The notes under the pieces were generated by a model. That model was not told the DNA's origin and did no database searches. It was given only the letters and a program-made list of their open reading frames with translations. Shown piece by piece: positions 1 through 11,325 of a stretch of 64,000 bases of DNA. How positions within the stretch are numbered: the stretch's first letter is position 1; each line of letters opens with the position of its first letter. Both the position numbers and the translations under genes were made by a program. This DNA comes from Viridothelium virens (taxonomy: Eukaryota; Ascomycota; Dothideomycetes; Trypetheliales; Trypetheliaceae), in the NCBI GenBank assembly GCA_010094025.1, contig ML991788.1, positions 366,947 to 430,946 of the forward strand, given 5' to 3'.

Positions 1-780
1 CTTATAGCGATTCCAGCCTAGAGCAATCCAAATCAAGATATTGAAAGAAAAGCCTTGTCGATTGAAATATGCAGTGCGAATGGTTATCGAGAGACTGGAA
101 TAGGATCAATGCTTAATCACGAAAGGAAATGTCAGGGCTACATCTCAACAGTTTTGTCCCAACAAGGACTCTAACCCTCAACTCAGCTATAAGATGTGGA
201 TGACCAATGAAACTCAGACTTTTCATTGTGGCTTGCTACCGTTGTTCTGTCCTAGGAGAAGGTTATACACTGTTATGGGGATCCGTCTTCAGTACTTACG
301 ATTGCCACTTGCTAGCAGCATGGATTATTGGGGATGTCCTAGTGGGTGTTCAATTCATCCTCTCACCCACGCGCGCGTCCCTGTATTGTTTTGTGGAAGA
401 GATGACTCAACGCCACTTATTCCAGGGACAAGCTAATCTGTATTAATCATCTTTTGTCTCTTCTGATCTCTTTCCTTATCTTCGAGACGTAGCGCGAGAC
501 GCTTAGTGGTGCATGGTATTGATGAGACAGATCGCGTCAGAAGTGCGGGAAGCTGGAGATCAGGAATAGTGTCACGAGAATACGTCTCTTGAGCTGCCTG
601 GTTTAGTACCAACATTATTGAGTCCTGGTTGAAAGAAGATGTAAGTAGTGTCGAGTAGCTGTTCTCTAAAGTCGAGGACTCGGGCAGGTCTATGAGACGT
701 TGCTCTTGGTGAATTCCGTCTTCACTAAGACGTTGGAGTATTATGGCTTTTTCCTGAGGATAATGTCTTAATGCAGAGAC
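1..780. other. No recognisable gene; 3' flank of the NACHT gene
   Basis: Only short reading frames are present on both strands, with no intron-joined product I recognise. The stretch is downstream of the minus-strand NACHT gene and probably holds its 3' UTR and terminator. A gene entering from the left cannot be excluded. Confidence 0.5.
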
Positions 781-3700
781 CTATGCACGTCCTTGGCTTT
801 TACTAAAGATCACGGTATTCGAGTCAATGGTTTTTGGCAATTTATTAGTGGCCAGAGTGCTCCAATTTTGTGCTATAGTGGTTGTCCCGGTCTGAGCCAG
901 CTGCATTTCAGGCTGATGTAGATCGTTCGCAGAATTTGTCCGTCCAGCGAAAGAGATGCTTCTGTTACAAAGTTTTGCGGAAACGTTGATCATAACCCTG
1001 TTGCCTGGATGGGTGGTTCCGATTTCTGTGCCGTGAAGGAAAGATCCGCATGTTGACCATTCAAGGTTATCCAATGGCCGGATAAATACATTCACCATTC
1101 GGGGAGCTGCAAAAGATTTATCAGCATGGCTTCGATCTTGGCATATGCCGAATGGAGGGCTCACGAGACTCAGCAAACGACCGAATAGAAGTAACCCCGA
1201 GCCGACTAAGGGCTACGACTGGCTCGCATGGATGAAAAACAACTGGGCGACTCAGGGCGTGGCCACATATATTAGTGCTGAACTGATCGACCAGCTGGAA
1301 GTCCGGAGCATGATCACAAGAGCTTTGGTCTTGATAAATAGCCAATGACCAGTCGGCATAGAAATTATACTCTACATCTGGTCTACCAGGGCCACACAAT
1401 AAGATTATATAGCGTGCATTGGGTGAAAACTTAGTTTCATACCAACAATCCGGAGCTTCTGGCTCCAAAATTGGCTCGAAATGTTCCCGGGGTTTTGAGA
1501 TGTATTGTGAATTGTCTATGACAAGTTCTGAGGATGGAAATATAAGCTCTTGAGCAGTAAACTCCTTTGACGGTCGATCAATTATGTCCGCAGGTAATCT
1601 GATCCGAATGAGATAGCTGAGAATGGCTACTTGGCGCAGGTCTTCGGAGAACGAGACTGGAAACGGGAAGCTACGGGGTTCCTTGGAACGAACCGCTCTC
1701 TTGAGAAGCGGGACGATTGATTCACTGGGAATCTCAAATGTACTTTTATGGACTTCTTTGTTTTCCAAAATCCGCTTCACGGTATAGTTGACATGCCAAT
1801 CGGTAGCCAAGGACTCTAACGCTTGACAGACATTTGGCAACTGAGAATGCGGATCGCGCATGAGTTCATCAAATGCCCTAGCATATGTCAGATTCTGATT
1901 TGGGGGCGGAATTACGCGGCAAACCTAGAGGGCCAAATCTTGATCATCGCCACTTCGGACCCATCTACGGAACACTTAGAAGAGATAAGAAGTGCATCGC
2001 ATCGAGGTACAGCGGGGTCCAAGGAACTCTCAGGCATAGCGCTCGATAAAGGTGTCACTTTTCCAGCCTTTGTTCCAATCCAAAACCTTGACTTCATGAA
2101 TATGTGGATACTTGGCTGCCATATCTCAGTCGGATCGTCTCGGAGGAGATGCCCCCATGTTTTGTTAGGTTGCGACAGGTCGTTCGAGAATGACACTAGT
2201 AGATCACTCCAGCGTGAACCATTCAGATCGAATTCTATGTGAGCGCGATTAACCAAGCGACCAAGAGATGGTTCAACCTTGAAGGTCCAACTGGCTTCAG
2301 TCCAAACCGTGACCGAGATCTCATCTAGGAAAAACTGTGTAATCATAGATAGAAGGTCTGATTGTTGCTTTAGGGATTCTTTTGGGCTGTTTCCATTCTT
2401 TTCCAGACCAAGGTACCCATGGTGAGTCCAGAACTGAGTGGAGAACAACAGGAGAGGATATTTAGATATGAGATCAATCGTATTAAGACGATTCGGTGAC
2501 AGACCATACAGTGGTCCTCTTGGGACGTCATGCACCAGATATGACAGGCAGTTCATTGCAATCGAGCAATGCGTCGATTCTGGACTAATTCGTAGTCGAT
2601 CCTTTTCGGGTTGGTCGGACGTCAGAGAATCAGACAAAAATTCCGATACCGACAAATGTATAAAGCGCGCAGTTCTGTCTTGTCCAAATTCTACCAAAGC
2701 CCCTGATATCCTGCTGATTATTTTTTGGAAGGTGTTCAGATTTTTCGCGAGAAATCGAGAGCTTTTGGTGGGCTTGCCGATGGCTAATGACAACGCCGTA
2801 CGTAGTTCTGACGCCGTTAGAGGGCGCCCGGCAAAAGCTACCCACTCGAACAACTTTTGAACTGTAGCCCACGGCCTCTTGTCTGGCGCACTTTGCCGGA
2901 TCTTTTGGAATATCTGAAAGTACATTGAATCTAGATCTTCAAAAAGATTCAAGTGCGAGATGGCGTAGTGACGGTCTTCTGGACTGATGAAGTCGGAATT
3001 AAGATATCTGACCATAAGATTGGCCCATAGAAACATCGATTGGGATCTGCGAGCAATTTCTTTTACAATGTCTTCGGTACACTCTTCGTCGTCTAATTCA
3101 TTCATCTTATCCATCTCTGCTACATGCGGTCCTAAGTAAGATTCGATATCAGTCAAGTTAGCAAATTCCTCTAGGTAAATTGGGCTAAATTCCGTATCTG
3201 TGAAGCCTTTTATTGTCACGTTTGGTCTTGCGGAAAAAAGTACCTTGCAATGTAGACCGTGAAGAATACGGCTCAATTCGCAGGAGAACTCCTCGCTACT
3301 AGAGCACTCGTCTACGCCATCGAACACCAAAGTCGAACCAGGGAACCTAAGAAGTAGTATGGCGCACAGGTCACGAACTTCAGCTGCAGATGCTGTGAGC
3401 TGACCGCTGCCATGATTGTCTTTCAGCAACAGAGCTAAATCTAAGGCTTCTCGGTCGTGTTGACTGGAGTGAAGTATCTGTGTCAAAATTGCGCGAAAAG
3501 CTGCGTCCGGTACAGTGGCGTGGATGTCTTGTTTATCAAAAAAATAGAATAAGATGGACTGTCCAGATCTCGAGAGGAGTCTTTGACGAAGATCTTCAAT
3601 AATTGTTGCACAAAGAGTTGTCTTCCCATATCCTGGCTTGGCTGCTTCGAATTAGTCTTTGAAATTCTTTCCTTGTCAAATAGCTATTACCTTGGACGAA

Positions 3701-4882
3701 AAAAAGGTTGCCAGCTCTCTCGTGAGAAGGTGAAGAAAGCTCACTGCTGTCTCTATCCCTCCATGTTTTATAACTGGGATGGTCAAGCATCCAGGTCCCT
3801 GTACCTGGGGTGCGCTTGGACAACGACCTTTCATAAACAGGCTGCCACGGCGGCGCGTGAATCCATGCTTTGAGTTCGGTCGTCTTTCTCTCTATCTAGC
3901 CGTCAGCTGTTGTAGGACACCCTTTTTGTAGGACCATACGAATCACATCCTTGCCAAGCCCATCGGACCGGTGGTTGGCCGTTGCGATCTCCCTCTCGAT
4001 TTTATCGTATTCGTCCAAAAGTATCTGCGTGGCTGCTGCATCAATCTCGAGTATGAGGAGTCTTTTGTGATACTGAAAACGATCTAGGCATTCCGCGAAT
4101 TGAATATCGAAAGGTTTCCATGCTAGATTCATGAGAAGTTTAGCTCTTTGCCACCCTAAAAATAATTCTTAGAAAGGTCTGAGGTCTGTCATGGTATATT
4201 CGAGTGCTTTACCTTTCCCTTTGCTCGAGAACATGCGATACAGACGATGGCAGAGTCCAACAATATCACTATATAAATGTGACAGTGCATCCTGGAGTCT
4301 GTGAGTCGTTGGTCCATTCCCGCGGCGATTCAAGGTGGTCTGCACGTTGACGGTTCTGAACTCGATAGCTGCCAGCTCTTGTGCCATTCTTTGGAGTACG
4401 GTTTTCAGTTTCTCGACGAAGGTGCTATAGTTCTGACACAGCTGATTGAAAGGTCAGCCTGGTTCTCCAAAACGAAGGAAGCCTCCTACTTTAAAAACCA
4501 TAAGAATAGATCCCCAAATGAGTCCAGCGATGTGAGGGTCTGACTGTACAAAGCTACTTATTGCTTCGAAGTACGGAGAGAGTGATGTGGAGAGATTTCG
4601 CACAGATTCACAGAATTCCAGAACGGGCCCTTGACGGCTATTGCTCGTCATCTTGTCGATTGTGTAAATCATTGCTTCGCAATTATGGAAATATTCGAAC
4701 TGTTGCCGTTCTTCTTCGGTCATAGAATAATAAAACGACGATCTTACGTCGTAGAACAAATTCCCAGTACTAAAAATCTCAACATCACTAACATATCGAG
4801 GGTTAGGGTAGCCATGAATTTGGGTTGAAACAATGCATCCTTACTTGTCGCAAGTGCGAGCCTCGTCTTGAGATGAGACCAT
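781..4882 (-). CDS. NACHT-domain STAND (NLR-like) NTPase with degenerate WD-type C-terminus
   Basis: Eight exons on the minus strand: 4882-4845, 4787-4490, 4441-4213, 4155-3940, 3891-3691, 3641-1925, 1877-1165, 1106-781. The seven introns are 47-58 nt with GT donors and CTAAC/CTGAC-type branch points. All phases agree and give 1,245 residues. The apparent stop at 3896-3898 lies inside a 48-nt intron (3892-3939). The N-terminus is a helical domain of the type that precedes NACHT in fungal STAND proteins. A GTGTWML linker leads to Walker A GYGKTTL (about residue 331) and Walker B TLVFDGVDEC (about 434). Winged-helix and helical segments follow. The C-terminus has a residual beta-propeller look, with a GSFLHGTEIG motif. 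Such proteins are used in fungi for heterokaryon incompatibility and innate-type recognition; that role is inferred here. No effector domain such as HeLo or patatin was recognised. Confidence 0.85.
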
Positions 4883-5940
4883 CGCGTGTAAAACCGCATC
4901 AGTCCAGGTATGAGTCTGGCACGATCGTAACCTCTCCCGCCTACGCCGCTTCCGGGGGTAACGCTAATGCAGAGGCGCGGTGACTGTCTCACGAGGAACG
5001 GACACGGAAGTGGGGTTCGCACCTCAAAGGGCGTGGAAGAGACATCCTTTAAGCTGTTGTGCAGAATGGCAAGGCTCCCATGAGGCTTTCCCGAGCCTCG
5101 TCCAACCGCCACCGACGGGTGTCAATCCAAATGTCCGCCGAGGTAAACCCGGCCCAAATCCCATCCGCCGATTCAGCTATTTTGAAGCTGCCAATAGCTT
5201 TCATCTTTTTAGTTTTTGGTGGTCCAGCTAGTAAAGAGTGCACGTTGGTAACTTCATAGAATAATGAGACGGAAGCGCTATCTAGGTACTGATTAGCTTC
5301 AAATCTAAGGTGCGGGCGCCAGTTGCGCCCGCGCACGTTTTGGTTGACACACCCTGGTGGCTGAATGGGGCGATGCTGGACCTTGCACGTCCGGGTTTGA
5401 ACCCATTTTCACTAGGACGACCTAGTCAATCCCCATCCTAGTAGAGACCCTTAATTCCGTCCCATTCTCCATCCTATTACTAGGACGGAATGGGATCAGG
5501 ATGGGAATCCCCGTCCTATTGTGATCACTACGTTTTTCTGTGTATTTTTCCCTATATATCTAATAAATTCTGTAAATTATATAAGTTTCGTGATTTTCGC
5601 TTTTATAAAGTCTGATTTTGGTTATGTGACTTGATCATGTAATTGATCTCATAAATACGGCAGCTTCAGTCGCAATACATATTAGTAAGCCAAGTCTCAA
5701 AAGGCATTAACTTTCTAATCAATACATGTTAGGTAATGTAGCTTATATTGAAGTGTAGCGCGAAAGCTAACTTAAATATTTACGATCCACATGCGAAAAT
5801 TAAAGGTCTGTGAGATGAGATATTGGACTGCGAAGTCGCGCACTGTAGTAAATTTTGATGTTCTTCGCCAATTTTTTTATCTAACAGTCTCTGCAAAACA
5901 AGGTCATATTATAGATAAGAGTTTTTCCGCCAATCTCGAC
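4883..5940. other. Intergenic: promoter side of NACHT gene, repeat-dense block, AT-rich stretch
   Basis: Immediately upstream of the NACHT start no other supported gene is seen. From about 5411 to 5520 the DNA is packed with short inverted and direct repeats (separate entry). From about 5520 to 5760 it is strongly AT-rich. The last part is the 5' flank of the tRNA gene, including a TATTATAGATA stretch about 30 nt upstream. Confidence 0.5.
5411..5520. repeat. Cluster of short inverted repeats
   Basis: ACTAGG-ACGA-CCTAGT at 5411-5426 is a perfect 6-bp hairpin. ATTCCGTCC (5454-5462) pairs with GGACGGAAT (5483-5491). CCCATTC and GAATGGG overlap them as an alternative pairing. ACTAGGACG occurs twice (5411 and 5479), and CCATCCTA-type words recur. 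It may be a decayed MITE or a foldback remnant. No target duplication was found, so the identity is open. Confidence 0.4.
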
Positions 5941-6064
5941 AGCTCGATGGCGCAGCGGAAGCGCGGTAAGTTTAAACATATCCCCTATCTTGAGTAAGAT
6001 ACTAATTTGTGCTGCAGCCGGGCTCATAACCCGGAGGTCGCTGGATCGAAACCAGCTCGAGCTA
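5941..6064 (+). tRNA. Initiator tRNA-Met(CAT) split by a 52-nt spliceosomal-like insert
   Basis: Exon parts are 5941-5965 and 6018-6064. Joined, they give a 72-nt cloverleaf. The acceptor pairs AGCTCGA/TCGAGCT (A1-U72) with discriminator A. The D stem is GCGC/GCGC. The anticodon stem CCGGG/CCCGG closes the loop CTCATAA, and the T stem GCTGG/CCAGC closes the loop ATCGAAA. A1-U72, three stacked G-C pairs under the anticodon loop, and A54/A60 are hallmarks of eukaryotic initiator tRNA. The insert 5966-6017 begins GTAAGT, has ATACTAAT near its 3' end and ends TGCAG. It sits after nucleotide 26, not at the canonical 37/38 site. A box (TGGCGCAGCGG), B box (GGATCGAAACC) and a following T9 run are intact, so Pol III transcription is expected. 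Confidence 0.9.
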
Positions 6065-6065
6065 A

Positions 6066-6074
6066 TTTTTTTTT
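6066..6074 (+). terminator. Pol III terminator of the initiator tRNA gene
   Basis: A run of nine T residues starts two bases after the tRNA 3' end, the usual RNA polymerase III stop. Confidence 0.8.
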
Positions 6075-7299
6075 GGGTCTAGACTAGGCCCGGAATGTAA
6101 TCACTCTTTTCTTTTGAGAAGCTTCCATCGTGTATCTGAATGCGCGACATGAGAGGCCTATCCCTTGCGCTGGTGGGCTGCCGCGCACTGATCATGGAGC
6201 ACTAAATTCGGGCAATTGGTAAACAACAACAAGCTACACCACGGTTTAACACACGAAGAACTTCATTAATTCTTGTCCAATATTATTAATTTGTGTATTA
6301 TGTGAACCGCTCTGATGGGTCACAACCCACTACTTCCGTCTAAAACAAACACGCGCTCGTCCTTAGTCACCACCTGAATTTTAGCTCTATGCCTTGACAC
6401 CTTTCTCAGAGAGTACATGCTAGGCTGCCTGCAGAGGTTAATACCTCCTTATCTCTTGACATATTCATCCTGTTCTTCACAAAGGGTACTCTTGAGCTAC
6501 TCGCTGCCTATACAAAGAACTACACAAGCTAGGGAACTACGCTAGCTGCAGTGTAGCTGGTGCGAAGCGTAATAAACGCACACAATTAATAACCCTTATA
6601 CAGGGGAAGCTGTTATAGGACTTACGGCCGAACTCGATTAAATAAGGTCTCGTCTAAAAGAGAACTCCGTAGAGCTCCATGGAGTGTTCTCTCTGGGAGC
6701 TGCCTCTCTGCGAAGCCGAGCAGTATTGGCAGAAACACCTTCATGCAGCTGCAGATAGGCAGGAAACACCTTTATACAGCTAAAAATTCTCACATTTCAA
6801 GGCGGAATTTTCAGAGACCCGAAGTCTGATAAAAATGAGCTGTTGTTATACCGAGTGACGTTTTGAGACACGTCAGCGAAGCAGACGTTGCGTAATCCTG
6901 ACCTGCAGAACCCATGCAAGGTCTGTTAAGTTACTGACCCGGCTTCAAGATTACCTAAATATCCCCTAGAAGTAGCATAATAACCAATATGGTTTGACAA
7001 AGGTTGGATCGCATGCCCCATTAATATAGCAGAGGTTCTTTAGGTGATAATATCTCTTGTAACAATACTCTTAAATTTTGCAGTCAATAAGTATATATTA
7101 GAATCACCATTTTGAGATAAGAAAAGAATCGCAAAAGCATTGACAAAAGATTACGTTTACATGGCAGTAACCTCGTCACTTTCCGCTGTCTGGTCTCTGC
7201 GTATAGCTTCGTCTCTGCTTATTAGAGCGCTACTAGACGCTAATATTTGCATCCACGTAATGTAGTAATATGCCATCCTGACATGGTGAGGAAACAAAC
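6075..7299. other. Intergenic, no gene; possible decayed repeat
   Basis: No coding frame can be supported. Around 6612 the words TGTTATAGGACTTACGG and a nearby imperfect palindrome (AGAACTCC...GGAGTGTTCT, about 6659-6690) resemble the start of a fungal LTR, but no partner copy, target duplication or protein remnant is seen. The right end is the 3' flank of the minus-strand gene ending at 7300. Confidence 0.4.
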
Positions 7300-10200
7300 T
7301 CACAGCAGAAGTATATACACGCACATTGTTGCGAGTAGTGCGACAATCATAGATACTCTGCCTCGAACTTCACCGTTACTTGTCTTCGTCGATGCAGCTC
7401 CCGTCCCCTTCAAGCCGAGAGGAGCCATTGATGGTGACGAGACAGATAAGGAAGTCGTGCTGGGGACAGAGGAGAAGCTGACCGGTTGTGTCGTGGCACC
7501 GTTAGCAATCATTAAGCCTGAAGGACCAGCCCACATAGTTTCGCCATCTATAGTGAGCGAAGCACCCCCCAATGTGAGCGTTCGCGATCCAACTATCACA
7601 TTTGGAGACCCTTGGGAATCAAGCTCTTTGAATGCGGTTAAAGTGCTTGACCCGAGTGCGAGTATTGCTTCGGAGGAAGACGCCGCTCCAGAAACCGGAT
7701 GAAAAGGTATAGTTCGCGCATTGTTTTGGTCGACAATGACCAACCCTGAGGGACCCAAGGATATTGTTTCTCCATCGACGACTATTGGAGCACCGTTCAG
7801 CGTTAACGTCGATAAGCCTAAAATAGCAACTCTACCTCTATCGGATAAAGCGGGCTCCTCAGATACTGTGATTAAGCTTGAACCAATGGAGACGACCGCT
7901 TCCTGGTAGCCGGGAACGCTCTGAACTGGGGAGAATTGTGCCGTTCGTATACTGTTCCCATCAATCATAACAACTCCCTGGGAAGCGGCACTGATGACTT
8001 CGCCTCCAATCGTGACCGGGCGTCCTCCTACAGTCAGCGTGGAGCCACCAATCTCTACAATGGCGTCGGCCGCGCCTGCGTAGGATGCGCGGATTGCCGT
8101 AAGTATAGCCGATCCCAATGTGACTATCGCTTCACTGGTGTCACCGATCGCAGGTCCTGACGCGATTGTCGCCATTCCGATGGTCGCAATCTGTGGAGAT
8201 CCTGAAGCGACCACGATTGGCAAAGACTCTCCGGTGCTGGTTGGGTCTAATGCCGAAATTATGTTTCCGGGAAGAATATTCGAGCCCGAACCAATATTGG
8301 AGAATACGTGAGTTGCATGGTGTCCGCTTGAACCTTCTACAGCAAGACCGCTTGGTGCCACACTCATGGTTTGGCCATCGATCACAGCTGCGGGGCCATT
8401 GAGCATGAGTGTTGTGCCTTGGATTGCCACAGCGCCTGCTTGATTCTGTGCTGCTGTCACAGCTTTGCCACCGATGTTTAGAACCACTCCCTTGCTTGCA
8501 CTAGGCGCATTGACTGCATGCGTTTGCCCGTCAATGACGACGCCAGCTGAGCCCAAAAATTTGACGATTTGCGAGGAAATGGTCGCTGCTGATCCCGGCA
8601 CAAGCGTTGAAGAGCCAAAGACCAAGTTACCATCACTATCTGTGCCATACAACTTGGATCCCACGCTGATAGCTGGATCTGACCCCTGTGCTGGATCAAC
8701 ATACGTACTGGCTTTTGTCTTCTGCTGAGGGTCGCTTGGAGGGTCTGAAAAGTGTGCAGGTGCAGCCCCGTTAGAGTCGGCTAAGGAAGCACCGGCGGTC
8801 TTCCAGGTTTTGCTTTGCTGTAGAGCATCTCCTGGATCTGAATCGGCTTGTGATGAAACGTGGTTGGAAGGCGTTGGACCGGATCGGAGAAATGACATGA
8901 TCTCGCTGTCTGGGTTTCCAGGATTTGAAGCATCCTGCGAGGTGGAAGGATCTTCGGACGGTACCGGTCTTCCGGAAGGATTTAATGGAGCTGTACGTGA
9001 CGATGGGTTTGTAGAATCGTCATCTGAAATGGGAGCTGTATTCGATATGTGGCTCCGGTCTTGAGAAGGATCCGGCGAATTAGATGAATGTGGGCCGTCG
9101 GACGGGGCTGGGTCACTGTGAGTATATGGGTCGCTGGATGAAGTTGGGTCGTTGGAACCGGACGGATCCGCTGTCTGACTGGGTCTAGGCGGTGGAGGCT
9201 GGCTTCCAGGAGTCGGCGAATGAGACGATTTTGGAGGATCGCGCGTTGCAGTTGGAAGGGTAGTGGGCTCAGGCAGATCAGCACTCGCGTACTGCGTAAG
9301 AGCGATAGGAGGGTCTGGAAGGGCCGTGATATCTAGATAACATGTTGCCCATCTAGGATCGATGTCGATTAGTTGACTTGGATAAGACTGTTCTCATCAG
9401 TGACCTAAAAGGTCGCAGTTGCTGACGTGAACGTACCAACTGCGGAACATAATTGATGTCAGTGATAGTCTCACATTCTGGGTATGGGTCAGTTGCGCAG
9501 ACTTGTTGTCCAAACCACGCATCAGCCTATAATAGGGGTTATTAGCATGATCTTTTTGGTTGAGCATGGTAGTTACGTACAGGGACATGGTTGGGCCAGA
9601 GATCAGCAAAATTCATTGAGTAGGGGTGAAGCGATACAACTTCAGTGTGCCCAACCCATTCGCCACGGAGACTTGGTAATACTTAGTTAAGATACCGCGC
9701 TCTAAGGGTGATATTACCTCGAGACCTGCGACGAAGGCAATGCAAGAATTCCAGCAGGGACTGTCGGTCCGCAGAGACCACCTTGGCCATTATCACCACG
9801 TACTGAGTACGCAGGGTAGGATATATATGCCGTACCGGCGGTGAAAACTGTTCCGAGGGTTGTGACTTTTGACATGACATTGCCAGTAGCTGTAACGGTG
9901 GAATCTTTGTCTCTGAGTCAGCCTTCTAACTGGTCATAGCGGAAGATAATCTTAAAGTTGCCACAAAAGTCCCCTGTCATCGACACGGCAAAGTAGATCA
10001 AACGAATAGGACCAATCCCAAGGTAACACAGGTCACAGTTGTCGGTGCCGGTGTAGGTAGTACTTACCGGCGTCGTTATACAAGGAGGTGCCCAGACAGT
10101 TGCAGGCTTCGGTCCCTTCGAATGATCCCAAATACTCCACAAACCTGTGCATGCCTCCTGATCTATGGTGCAGTTTGGCATTGGGGGTGATGGGTATAAT

Positions 10201-11325
10201 GAATAGCATTGCGAACTTATTTCCAAAAACGTTGTACCGTCCCAAGTCGAAGTAGTTGTATAATTGGCAATGCCAGTGGCACTTATAAAATCGAAGTAGG
10301 TAGCACTCTGGGTGGTTGTAAACGAAGCACCAGACACTGTCGATAATATGGTTTCTCTCGTAAAATATGGCGTTTGCGACTGCGAAACGCTTGCGCGAGG
10401 CCATCCATCACATAAATGGTAGGTATCGTAAACAGTCGTAGGATATGCTGTAGTATCTTTGTCGGTAACAATATCCGAGGTTGTCGCATTACAGGTTGAT
10501 GCGTAAAGTGAAACGGTATACTGACTGTGTTTACTCCAGCACTAGAGGGCGTTTTCGAGATAAGTGCCATTTCGGGCGGAATTGGTATCACTAGACATCG
10601 TCAATGTTTCCATTGCGTGAACTGTTGAGGTTCGTTCCAACGATGTGTAGTATGAGTTATTTTTCCCAGTAAGTAAAAGTTCGCTAGCCTTGACTGGTAG
10701 AACACTAGACGTGGATTTCACAAGAGAACTTCCTTGGAGATTAACATCATGTCCGTGAGTCATGCCAGAGGTAACCGCAGAGACTGCTTGACTGGAGCTC
10801 GCTGAAGCTTTTGCCCTAGGGGTAGAAACGTTGGAGAAAGACTTCATTTCAGATGGATTGTAGACTGTCGAGGGAGATTCTGTGGGAGATGGACTGGAAG
10901 GTTGGATACCTTGATTGATGTAGGATCCTAGATTTTCTAGCCGTGTCGTTGAACCAGTGCCGCTAGTGACACTTAGCTTGTTGGCGTGGTCAGATTCATG
11001 AGATGACGACGCAATCTGTTGTACGTGAGACCATGGCACAAGGCCTTGTGCAATATGCTGTCCGAGAGGCACACTCGAAGGTTCTTGATTACCTCTCTGC
11101 GAACCGAGCAGCGATGCAGAGGTTGACTGGCCTTGTTTTGAGGGCACACTGAAATTTGCTTGAAAATGATTACACTAAGCCTTGTCTGCACTGGGAAGAG
11201 ACGGAGCAGAGTAAACGTTTATGCAAAAACTTACAAGTTGAGGCATCGCAGGATGGAATTGCAAGGCACAAGAGAAGCCCTATCACCATACTCGTGATCT
11301 TTGATCGAACGCTCAAGAACTCCAT
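7300..11325 (-). CDS. Secreted Ser/Thr-rich cell-surface protein with C-terminal beta-repeats; two in-frame stops
   Basis: Exons 11325-11235, 11158-9718, 9671-9581, 9526-9437, 9387-7300 join in consistent phase to 1,267 codons. Exon 1 encodes a signal peptide (MEFLSVRSKITSMVIGLLLC...). Then come a Ser/Thr-rich stalk, Cys-containing modules typical of a Pezizomycotina extracellular family (for example NCDLCYLGIGPIRLIYF and DPRWATCYLDI...DPP), a Pro/Ser-rich linker, and about six copies of a repeat built on GSSTLTVGG...TIxGExISxGPSGLVI. A hydrophobic tail (VALLATMCVYILLL) suggests a GPI anchor or membrane end. Two stops interrupt exon 2: TAG at 10542-10544 and TGA at 9918-9920. Both are one C-to-T change from a sense codon. 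A 54-nt weak intron could remove the TGA. I found no convincing intron for the TAG. It is either a recent pseudogene or has an unseen splice form. Wall or adhesion role inferred. Confidence 0.65.

Noticed and set aside
3896-3898. In-frame TAG suggesting the NACHT gene is a pseudogene
   Set aside because: A 48-nt intron 3892-3939 (GTATGG donor, GCTGAC branch, GATAG acceptor) removes it and restores exactly the right phase, with the same size as neighbouring introns.
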